Source: CBFGRU01 sp965651255
GTDB lineage: Bacteria > Planctomycetota > Phycisphaerae > Phycisphaerales > SM1A02
DNA: 13,940 nt
Assembly: GCA_965651255.1 (NCBI GenBank)
Contig: CBFGRU010000056.1
Span: 1 to 13,940, forward strand
Direction: 5' to 3'
Under the pieces are notes generated by a model. The model was given only the letters and a program-made list of their open reading frames with translations, was not told where the DNA came from and did not search any database. Shown in pieces: positions 1 to 6,187 of the stretch (positions within the stretch are counted from its first letter, which is position 1; each line of letters begins with the position of its first letter). The position numbers were made by a program, and so were the translations under genes.

Positions 1-146
1 GTGGTCGCGGAGGGGGCTATGGCGGAGGCGGTGGTGGTGGCGGAGGCGGCGGCGGTTCCCGGTCTGGCGGTGGCGGTCGTGGTGACCGTGGAGATCGTGG
101 ACGCGGTCGCGACAAACGCGACTCATTCGGTGGTGATGACTGGTAA
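1..146 (+). CDS. C-terminal end of glycine-rich RNA-binding protein (5' partial)
   Basis: The reading frame enters from the left edge (first full codon at base 3) and stops at TAA 144-146. The visible 47 residues are a run of glycines with one Tyr, then a basic RGD/RGR/RGRDKRD stretch and the end SFGGDDW. Such RGG-like tails occur on bacterial RRM-type RNA-binding proteins and on some DEAD-box RNA helicases, where they add non-specific RNA affinity and are disordered. The RNA-binding domain itself lies outside the window, so the choice between these families is inference; a short RRM protein is the more usual bearer in planctomycetes. An intrinsic terminator follows 41 bases after the stop, so this is the last gene of its transcript. 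The Gly codons form an imperfect GGN repeat prone to length change. Confidence 0.75.
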   Translation, partial: GRGGGYGGGGGGGGGGGGSRSGGGGRGDRGDRGRGRDKRDSFGGDDW

Positions 147-187
147 GTCCATCCGACGACGTTTGAGCCAGAAATGAAACAGCTTCA

Positions 188-215
188 CCGCCCCGATTCA
201 GGGGCGGTTTTTTCT
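188..215 (+). terminator. Intrinsic terminator after the RNA-binding protein gene
   Basis: A perfect 7-bp GC stem (CCGCCCC at 188-194, GGGGCGG at 201-207) with a 6-base loop is followed directly by six T (208-213), then CTT. The polarity fits the plus-strand gene ending at 146. On the minus strand the hairpin has no following T run, so it would not be an equally good terminator for the convergent gene ending at 247. Confidence 0.9.
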
Positions 216-246
216 TATCGAATAGTCGGTTGGAGTTTGTCGCCCC

Positions 247-426
247 TTACTTCAGAACAACGTACAACGCATGCAGCAGGCCGGGAATGTAGAACAGCAG
301 CGTCAGGATGATGCTCAGAATCAGGTGGCCACCGATTCCCAGTTTCAATCCGACGGCGAGCGGTGGCAGGAGAATGGCGATGATCACGAGTAACAACGTG
401 TTGGTGGTCGCGACTGGCTGTGACAT
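247..426 (-). CDS. Pmp3/YqaE-family mini membrane protein
   Basis: A 59-residue ORF runs from ATG (424-426) to TAA (247-249). It has an AGGAG-type ribosome site at 436-441, about 9 bases before the start. The protein has two hydrophobic helices: roughly residues 10-25 with a PP pair (LLPPLAVGLKLG), and 33-58 with ILSIILTLLFYIPGLLHALYVV. The short loop and the YIPGxLHA(L/I)Y signature are those of the UPF0057/Pmp3/YqaE family (yeast Pmp3, plant RCI2, E. coli YqaE). These are inner-membrane proteolipids linked to salt and cold stress and membrane potential. The gene is 63 bases downstream of the DUF2959 lipoprotein gene on the same strand, so co-transcription is likely. Molecular function is not settled for the family. 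Confidence 0.9.
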   Translation of the reverse strand: MSQPVATTNTLLLVIIAILLPPLAVGLKLGIGGHLILSIILTLLFYIPGLLHALYVVLK

Positions 427-489
427 GGGACCTTGACTCCTCTTTGCTGACCCGAGTGTGAGATGACCTGCTCATCCGTGGCGTACTGA

Positions 490-1146
490 TCATTTCGAGC
501 GGTTCATCTGATCGATGAATACATTGGCTTCCCTGATCGATGCTTCCATTTCGGCGATCAATTGGCTGACATCGGACTGCAGCGCAGCCGTGTTGGTCTC
601 AAGCGACGAGATTGCCTGAGCATTGAGATTGTGCTTCAGGAAGAGGACCTGATCTCGAAACGCGATCAAGACAGGGTCCATGCGTGCAGCAGCTTCCTTC
701 ATTGCGACAATGAGCTGGTTGTACTGTCTTTGCGTCAGATCCAACTGCTCTTCACTTGCGCGGCGCAGGTCGGGGCTGGAGTACTCCTCGAGTTCGCTTT
801 GCCATTCCTTGAAGAGCGCCGATGCGACCGCCTCCACGCGCGCGATTCGATCTCGCACATCGTCCGCCCGATCTTCGCTGCGCGAGTAGGCGCGATCCAA
901 TTCGCGATACTTTGTTTCGAGTTCCGTCGGTTGCGCGTTCGTCAACGAGAGAAACTCATCCAGCGCGGTCGCAAACTGTTCTTTGGCCTCGGCCTGTCCA
1001 TCACGGGCCTCCTGCACGCGGTCAACCAGTTGTTCGCGCTTGGCATAGCCAAAGGATTCACGAATCGCAATCGCGGTCGATTGACAGCCCATCAGACCAA
1101 TGAAGAGCACCGCCGCACACAACCAGTACACTGAGCATCGCGCCAT
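490..1146 (-). CDS. DUF2959-family lipoprotein
   Basis: 218 residues, ATG start with GGGAG 6 bases upstream. The N-terminus is a lipoprotein signal: hydrophobic residues 5-20 with lipobox L18-M-G-C21. The mature part is almost all helical and highly charged. It carries the stretches typical of DUF2959: KREQLVDRVQEARDGQAEAK near residue 40, an SEDRADDVRDRI block near 95, SALFKEWQSELEEYSSPDLRR near 110-130, and FRDQVLFLKHNLNAQAISSL near 165-180. It is probably a coiled-coil lipoprotein facing the periplasm. No function is established for the family, although members are common in marine bacteria. The start lies 42 bases after the LEA14-like lipoprotein gene and the stop 63 bases before the Pmp3-like gene, which suggests one envelope-stress transcript. 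Family assignment is by recalled motifs. Confidence 0.88.
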   Translation of the reverse strand: MARCSVYWLCAAVLFIGLMGCQSTAIAIRESFGYAKREQLVDRVQEARDGQAEAKEQFATALDEFLSLTNAQPTELETKYRELDRAYSRSEDRADDVRDRIARVEAVASALFKEWQSELEEYSSPDLRRASEEQLDLTQRQYNQLIVAMKEAAARMDPVLIAFRDQVLFLKHNLNAQAISSLETNTAALQSDVSQLIAEMEASIREANVFIDQMNRSK

Positions 1147-1188
1147 TCACAACTCCCTCACGGGTTGCAGTTCGACCAGGTGAACAGT

Positions 1189-2058
1189 CTATCGCAGCAA
1201 CGGCGTGGCACCGGATCGATCCACCGGCATGTCCAGTGACCCAAACGGGGTGCGTACATCGATTCCGCCGTGGAGTCGATACGAAGTCTCGCCGCTCAGC
1301 AATGTTTGAAACAGGGCCAGGCCGAGATCGCGAGGCGAGAATCGCAACGGAATCACCAACTCACCCGTTCCGTTGGATCGAAGGGATGTTGCCTGCTCAA
1401 CGCTTCCACGACCAACGGTCACTCCCGACAGATCCAGTGAGTAGCCGAAGTTCTCGATGATGGCCTCGAAGGCATTCGGATTGCTCAATGCGACCCGCAC
1501 GACGGCTGCGGCATTTGAAAGCGACAGTTCTTCAAACTCGATCTCTCGGATCGAGATTTCCGGCACGGCAGGAATGGGAAACTCCCCGCGGTGGGCCAGT
1601 GGGAAGCTCAATGGACCAACACCGGGTGCGTCAATTCTGACCGTTGCCTGCGCTTCGTACGGCAGCACCTGTCCGGGACGAACCTGAGAAAGCACACGCA
1701 TCGCGTGGGCAAACGTTACGCTCATTGGAATCTGTAGCGTGCGTGAGCTTCCTGCAGCAATCACCGCCGGTTCGGTCAGTCGCGATTCGACCAACTTGCT
1801 GGACCGGCTGATCAGGGCAAGGTCGACAGCTGCAATCGGGAGCGGCACCTCGTACGGATTGCTCACCTCGACATCGAGCATGATCTCTGCATCATCGAGG
1901 GTCAGGCCTGAGAGTGCGCCGCCGACGAGCCGAACACCCGGCTTTTCCACCTGATTGATGACTCGATCAAGCGTGTCACATCCCGTCAAACTACTGCTGA
2001 TCATTCCCAGCGTTGAGACAAGAACAACAAGCGTCCAACGATTCACACTGCGTTTCAT
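1189..2058 (-). CDS. Two-domain LEA14/WHy-type lipoprotein
   Basis: 289 residues from ATG 2056-2058. GAGGT (2065-2069) lies 6 bases upstream and decides this start; the frame is open to 2124 but that extension lacks a ribosome site and would bury the signal peptide. The signal peptide ends in lipobox L24-T-G-C27. Two repeats of an Ig-like beta-sandwich follow, about residues 40-150 and 165-285. Each has the LEA_2/WHy hallmark of a beta strand ending in (V/L)SNP before a hydrophobic loop (EVSNPYEVPLPI; ALSNPNAFEAII). LEA14-like proteins are tied to desiccation and osmotic stress, and in bacteria they are often lipid-anchored. It is the first gene of a likely operon with the DUF2959 and Pmp3-like genes. 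The role in envelope protection is inference. Confidence 0.87.
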   Translation of the reverse strand: MKRSVNRWTLVVLVSTLGMISSSLTGCDTLDRVINQVEKPGVRLVGGALSGLTLDDAEIMLDVEVSNPYEVPLPIAAVDLALISRSSKLVESRLTEPAVIAAGSSRTLQIPMSVTFAHAMRVLSQVRPGQVLPYEAQATVRIDAPGVGPLSFPLAHRGEFPIPAVPEISIREIEFEELSLSNAAAVVRVALSNPNAFEAIIENFGYSLDLSGVTVGRGSVEQATSLRSNGTGELVIPLRFSPRDLGLALFQTLLSGETSYRLHGGIDVRTPFGSLDMPVDRSGATPLLR

Positions 2059-2367
2059 TGATTGACCTCGTGCGAGTGATTCATCGCAACGCAAGGACAG
2101 GTTCTCTGTGCAGACCGCCGCCACCTAGCGGAAAGCACCGCGCGACAGTGTAGCATTTTGCCTTGGTTGGGGGCCGATTTGATTCCGGCGACCCCGATGA
2201 GCAGCCAGGGGAGTCAATCGAGGTCGTCACGGAGTCCGGCGACACGTGACTTTCGACATTGACGGCCATACCGCCACAAGCGGAACTCGTGTCCGTATTC
2301 CGAACCGGCACTGTCTGTTTGTTTCGATTACTACCGCCCGGAGAAGCAAGTCGATGCTTGTGATCTG
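2059..2367. other. Intergenic gap between two minus-strand genes
   Basis: 309 bases without a convincing gene. A GTG-started 76-codon frame here has no ribosome site and a Ser/Pro/Gly-rich composition, so I do not accept it. The stretch should hold the promoter of the LEA14-like operon. On the minus strand there is a -10-like TACACT (plus-strand 2147-2152) about 90 bases before the LEA14 start, but I find no good -35 at 16-18 bases. Near 2344-2359 a weak 5-bp inverted repeat (AAGCA/TGCTT) follows the kinase-PilZ gene without a T run. Confidence 0.4.
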
Positions 2368-3180
2368 CTACATCTGTTTCAGTTCTTCATCAAGGGGTTC
2401 ATCAAACTGAACTGCCACATCGAAAAACTCCCCTGCCAACGGGCAACAACGCACGACACAGCCGCGCACCGAAGCGGAGTCCTTCTGCCGCGTATCGAGC
2501 AATAGATCGACGCGCGTCCCGACCGGAACCATCTCTTCTGCCACAAACGCAATGCCGGATTGCGAGAGGTCGCGCGCAATGCCGGGGATCGTTTTGCGCG
2601 AGTCCGAATCGATACAGACGGCGACGGGTGCGGTGTACCGCTTCCGGGAACAACTTCGTTTGTTGGCCCGTTCTCCCAGATCAATCGCAAGCCGGATGCG
2701 ACGACCGCCATCTTCCCAACTGACTTCATCAACGAAAGCGCGCATGATGGCAACCCCTCGACCGGAGGAGAGCATCACTTGCGGATCATCGGAGTCCAAC
2801 TGCTCAAGCACGTGCTCGAAGTCAAATCCTGATCCCTGATCGGTCACTGTCCAGACGCACCGGTCGGACTCGAAGTCCATTCGGATGTCAACCAGACGAC
2901 TGACCGAATCCAGATCGTCAATCTTCTCATCCAATGCGCGCTTGAACGCGCCCGGCTCTTCTTTCAGCTCCGAAGAAAGACCGAAGTTTCCATGCACGAT
3001 CGCGTTGGTAATCGCTTCGGTTAGCGCCACAACCAGGCGATTCGCCGCATGGGCATCACAGGCCCCAGATTCCAGGGCCCGCTGCTTCAACGTCAGTACG
3101 ATCGTTTCAACCCACTCCGGCCGACTGAGGATGCGCAAATGCGTCGGTTGGCGATGCTGAAACGTAGCCGATTGACTCAT
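2368..3180 (-). CDS. RsbW-type anti-sigma/HATPase kinase fused to PilZ domain
   Basis: 270 residues from ATG 3178-3180, with GGAG 6 bases upstream. A GTG four codons earlier is also in frame but less likely. Residues about 15-170 are a GHKL ATPase of the RsbW/SpoIIAB kind: N box E55-x3-N59 with H63 and N65 (ALTEAITNAIVHGN), G1 box VTDQGSGFD (D114, G116, G118), G2 box SSGRGVAIMRAFVDEV from 138. Such proteins bind and phosphorylate STAS antagonists or hold sigma factors. Residues about 175-265 look like PilZ: an RSCSRKR basic cluster (RxxxR fits R175 and R179) and the DxSxxG motif D204-L-S-Q-S-G209, the two c-di-GMP contact motifs. About 45 residues between N box and G1 box form a longer, acidic insert than usual. 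No sigma factor or STAS gene is adjacent. c-di-GMP binding and the partner are inference. Confidence 0.85.
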   Translation of the reverse strand: MSQSATFQHRQPTHLRILSRPEWVETIVLTLKQRALESGACDAHAANRLVVALTEAITNAIVHGNFGLSSELKEEPGAFKRALDEKIDDLDSVSRLVDIRMDFESDRCVWTVTDQGSGFDFEHVLEQLDSDDPQVMLSSGRGVAIMRAFVDEVSWEDGGRRIRLAIDLGERANKRSCSRKRYTAPVAVCIDSDSRKTIPGIARDLSQSGIAFVAEEMVPVGTRVDLLLDTRQKDSASVRGCVVRCCPLAGEFFDVAVQFDEPLDEELKQM

Positions 3181-3295
3181 TTCCTGCTCCACTCTGCGAA
3201 CGGCCGGGCACGTTGACCTTCTTATCGTCGAACCGAGCAGGCATCTGGTTCAACACTTTCTGCCGTAAACCCAGGATTTCACTGACGCCGATCGG

Positions 3296-4342
3296 TTATC
3301 CGGACTTGGCGGCAGCGGCCAAACGAGTCGCCCGTGCACGCCGGCCGATTGCCCATTGCACACCGAGCATCAGCACGGCTCCGGTAACGGCAATGCCACC
3401 TCCGAGCCACTGGACCACCGACAGAATCTCATCAAAGAGGATCATGGATCCGATTGCCACCAGAAAGGGTTGAAGCTGAAGCACGCCGGCGCTGATGGCC
3501 ACCCCCAATCGCGCGATGGCGATGTAGTAGAACACATGTCCGATGGCAATCCCCACCACGGCGCTCATGAGGAGCCACCCGATCTGATCGAGCTTCATGT
3601 TCAACACGGAGAGACCGAAGTTCTCGCCGAACACCACCATGAGGACCAGCATGACGGCTGCTGTGTATTGACAGATGGTCGCAAATGCAAGGACCGGGCT
3701 GATTCCATGCATGTACTTTCGTACCGCCAGGCCATATCCGGCAAACAACATGCCGCTCAGAATGGCGAGTGCAACTCCTTCAAAGTAGCTGGCCGTCGAA
3801 CCGCGCACCGCGCCCGTATGGGTTGCCTGCGCGATGCTTGAATCCGGGGTCTCGAAGAAGAGCATTCCCGACATTCCGAGCACGAGAAGCAGCCCGCCGA
3901 GAATGTACCCTCGTGTTCGTATCAGCGCCCGTTCTGCGGGAAACAGCATGAACGCCCCGATGGCGACAAACAGAAGCTGCGATCGCAACCCGAAGGTGAG
4001 CAAGCCCGGATCAATCCGATAGTGCGCCCAGGTGAAACAAATCTGACCGAACGCATTGATGATGCTGGGGATCAACGCCGCACGAAAGATCCCGGCTGGT
4101 AACCGATGGCGAGCAACCGCGATAAGAATCAGCGGCAGCCACAGAAGGGCGCTGAATCCGTATCGCCACCCGTTCGAAGTCCATGGATCGATCGCATCCG
4201 CAAAGTGGCGTAAGAAGAGCGGGATGCTTGACCATCCGAGCAAGGTCAGAACCACGGTGACCACACCGATCAGGAGCCCCGGTGTGGCATCACTGCCGCC
4301 GCTTGCACCATGATTTGCGAACGACTTCATTGATGATGTCAT
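3296..4342 (-). CDS. EamA/DMT-family transporter
   Basis: 348 residues if started at ATG 4340-4342. It is a very hydrophobic protein with about ten membrane helices in two repeated halves (EamA repeats about residues 20-150 and 190-325). The halves show the family's features: an early WSSIPLFLRHF in helix 1, an F-G-L-R-S-Q loop after helix 4, and in the second half a GHVFYYIAIARLGVAISAGVLQLQPFLVAI stretch followed by FDEILS, the usual EamA end of the ninth helix. DMT members export or import small metabolites (amino acids, nucleosides, sugars); the substrate cannot be read here. The frame extends to a TTG at 4375 that overlaps the stop of the upstream gene, so a coupled TTG start is a second option; ATG 4330 is a third. 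No start has a clear ribosome site. The C-tail is basic (RRARATRLAAAAK), cytoplasmic by positive-inside. Confidence 0.85.
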   Translation of the reverse strand: MTSSMKSFANHGASGGSDATPGLLIGVVTVVLTLLGWSSIPLFLRHFADAIDPWTSNGWRYGFSALLWLPLILIAVARHRLPAGIFRAALIPSIINAFGQICFTWAHYRIDPGLLTFGLRSQLLFVAIGAFMLFPAERALIRTRGYILGGLLLVLGMSGMLFFETPDSSIAQATHTGAVRGSTASYFEGVALAILSGMLFAGYGLAVRKYMHGISPVLAFATICQYTAAVMLVLMVVFGENFGLSVLNMKLDQIGWLLMSAVVGIAIGHVFYYIAIARLGVAISAGVLQLQPFLVAIGSMILFDEILSVVQWLGGGIAVTGAVLMLGVQWAIGRRARATRLAAAAKSG

Positions 4343-4371
4343 GGAGGCGAAGCGTAGGCCGAACCAACCCG

Positions 4372-5607
4372 TCAATAGCGCCCGAACCTGGGCAATCGAT
4401 GCCTGAGTGGATCGAATCCATCGATGTCGTGCAGCTCGGAGTTTCGGGGCAGCGGCGGTTTACCAATCGCTCTTTCAGCCGGTGGCAGCAGATGCCAGAG
4501 AAGATACACCGCCAACCGCTCCAGTTGAGGATCTCTATTCTGCGCTGCTGCTTCAAGATACGGAATTGCAAGTTGGCCCCATTTCAGGATCGCCCCACCC
4601 GCCCATGCAGCATCCCGGTCAATCAGATTGTCGCGCAGATGAACAATCAGAATGGGCAGTACGATGTCGGCCAAGTCATCGTATCTGGCAAAGCTTGCTG
4701 CAATCGCACAGTAGAATCGCTGCGCGAGATCACTCGAGTGCAGTCCACGTTCAACATACGGGCGACTGACCGCCGGATGTCTCATGAAGTAGCTGAATCC
4801 CAGTTGAATCGAGTAATAGTTCTGATAGCTGCGGTTGACTCGAAGATTCTCCTGCGCATCGTTTCCCCGGAGTCCCTCGAGCGTCAGCTCAAGGAGACGG
4901 GGAAATGGCTCCACATCCAGGTCGCGCAGCAAGTCGGCAGCAAGATGCCGGGTTTGCCAATCAGCATCGTCGAGAAGCGGAACGAGCGTCTCCAGCGCCA
5001 GTTCGGCATCCTGCGTGGAGTACCACCGCAACGCACGTGCAGCGTTTCCTTCCTGATCATCGTCACCCAGATCCCGGCTCAGGACACGTGCAGCAGCACG
5101 GCGCTCCCACGCAGTCAGCGGAGAGCTCCGGAGTCGGCGGCGAAGCTCATCCCGCGGAAACGCAGGAAGCAGCGGCCCCAGAACATCTTCCGCGTACACC
5201 AGAACCCACGTTGGCATTCCACGCACCAGAGACCGCTTTGTCTCTCGTTCTGACAGGCAAAACCAGATGATGGGGGCTGCAAACACAAGGCACGTACCCA
5301 GGCGCCCGATGCGCACCAATGCGGAAGAGTACCAGAGCGTCCGCCGAGACCCTACCACCAATCCGCACTCCGGACACTGGCCAACATCGCTCGCCGGGTC
5401 ACGATGCATTCTTGAGAGGTCGTACCGGCAATACCCCCACCGGCCAAACCAACCCGGCACAAACACCAGTCGCCACCACCAACTCGTCAGCGCACCGGAG
5501 CAGTACCGCGGCTCCGAACTCATGCGCTGAACAATCGCGGTCATCACCAATATGACGCCGATGACCAGGACCACGATCCCGACCACCATGGCTGTTGAAA
5601 TCATCAT
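4372..5607 (-). CDS. Membrane protein with ribbon-like Cys motif and HEAT-like repeats
   Basis: 411 residues from ATG 5605-5607 or the next ATG at 5604; GGAG sits just upstream and suits the second. A TTG at 5646 would be the longest start. Helix 1 is about residues 5-25 (VVGIVVLVIGVILVM). Next comes a cytoplasm-like segment with CRYDL and, after about 16 residues, CPECG. This resembles the C-x2-C-G-Y-D-L...C-P-E-C-G ribbon often seen in Phycisphaerae membrane proteins, but the first Cys position is Trp, so only three of four ligands remain. A second helix follows (near 105-125, LVFAAPIIWFCL), then about 270 residues of short amphipathic helix pairs, such as LVPLLDDADWQTRHLAADLLRDL, typical of HEAT-like scaffolds. 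I recognise no enzyme. Its stop overlaps a possible TTG start of the transporter gene, so they are probably co-transcribed. Confidence 0.7.
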   Translation of the reverse strand: MMISTAMVVGIVVLVIGVILVMTAIVQRMSSEPRYCSGALTSWWWRLVFVPGWFGRWGYCRYDLSRMHRDPASDVGQCPECGLVVGSRRTLWYSSALVRIGRLGTCLVFAAPIIWFCLSERETKRSLVRGMPTWVLVYAEDVLGPLLPAFPRDELRRRLRSSPLTAWERRAAARVLSRDLGDDDQEGNAARALRWYSTQDAELALETLVPLLDDADWQTRHLAADLLRDLDVEPFPRLLELTLEGLRGNDAQENLRVNRSYQNYYSIQLGFSYFMRHPAVSRPYVERGLHSSDLAQRFYCAIAASFARYDDLADIVLPILIVHLRDNLIDRDAAWAGGAILKWGQLAIPYLEAAAQNRDPQLERLAVYLLWHLLPPAERAIGKPPLPRNSELHDIDGFDPLRHRLPRFGRY

Positions 5608-5764
5608 GCTCCGCCCCACATCCAATGCCCCACATGCTATCGGCAACCAGCATTCGCGGTCGACACATCATGACTGCTGCCGACCACGGTGGATGCGCTC
5701 GGCCACACGTTGCGCGCTTCAACGCCCCCCCTTGCCAAGCAAGCCGCGAATCCGCGCGATCCGG

Positions 5765-6187
5765 TCATTCCTGTGATGCTCGGTCACCGGCGCCGGATTG
5801 GCTTCGCTGCTCAACCTCGTGCTCCACGACGATGAATGGCTCGATCGCCTCAACGGTCCGGGGGCCGATACCCGAAACCGATTGAAGGTCATTCACTGTG
5901 TGGAACGGTCCGTTTGCCTCACGATACGAGAGGATGCGCATCGCGAGTTGCTCCCCGATTCCCGGCAGATTGATTAACTCGCCATAGGTGGCGGTATTGA
6001 TGTTCAGCCGCATGTCCGGCAATGGATCCGGGTGAGGCGAAGAGCGGTAGATCGGCCTCGCAATGGCAATGACGACGGCGAGAACGATCAGGCACGCGAG
6101 TAGAGTTCCAACAAATCGAATCCCCGGCAATCCATTGTCGGTTCGAGTTGAGGCAGACCGTGTCCCTGCCTTGCCATCATCCGCCAC
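5765..6187 (-). CDS. Membrane-anchored ComEA-type helix-hairpin-helix protein
   Basis: 140 residues from GTG 6185-6187; no other start lies before the conserved domain except an internal Met59. Residues 24-44 form one membrane helix (FVGTLLACLIVLAVVIAIA). Residues 60-119 form a tandem HhH domain of the ComEA type: LNINTATYGELINLPGIG, then LAMRILSYREANGPF, then DLQSVSGIGPRTVEAI. ComEA binds incoming double-stranded DNA outside the membrane during transformation, and the N-terminal anchor fits that topology. The length (ComEA-like domain plus anchor) is normal for short bacterial versions. The start overlaps the end of the GH10-fold gene by 11 bases, which points to translational coupling. No other competence gene is in the window, so a competence role is only inference; HhH domains also serve in other DNA-binding tasks. 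Confidence 0.85.
   Translation of the reverse strand: MADDGKAGTRSASTRTDNGLPGIRFVGTLLACLIVLAVVIAIARPIYRSSPHPDPLPDMRLNINTATYGELINLPGIGEQLAMRILSYREANGPFHTVNDLQSVSGIGPRTVEAIEPFIVVEHEVEQRSQSGAGDRASQE

Noticed and set aside
24..56. GGN repeat at the left edge as a tandem repeat or CRISPR-like element
   Set aside because: It encodes the glycine run of an RNA-binding protein tail in frame; irregular GGN codons, no spacer structure.
562..1134. 190-codon plus-strand frame inside the DUF2959 gene
   Set aside because: It is the antisense shadow of a recognised lipoprotein gene with its own signal and ribosome site.
2081..2311. 76-codon minus-strand frame upstream of the LEA14-like gene
   Set aside because: GTG start without ribosome site, low-complexity composition, no family resemblance; it overlaps the LEA14 leader.
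4282..5253. 323-codon plus-strand frame across the HEAT-like membrane protein gene
   Set aside because: No domain or membrane logic, rich in Arg/Gln/Ser as expected for an antisense shadow; the minus-strand frame has helices, ribbon motif and ribosome site.
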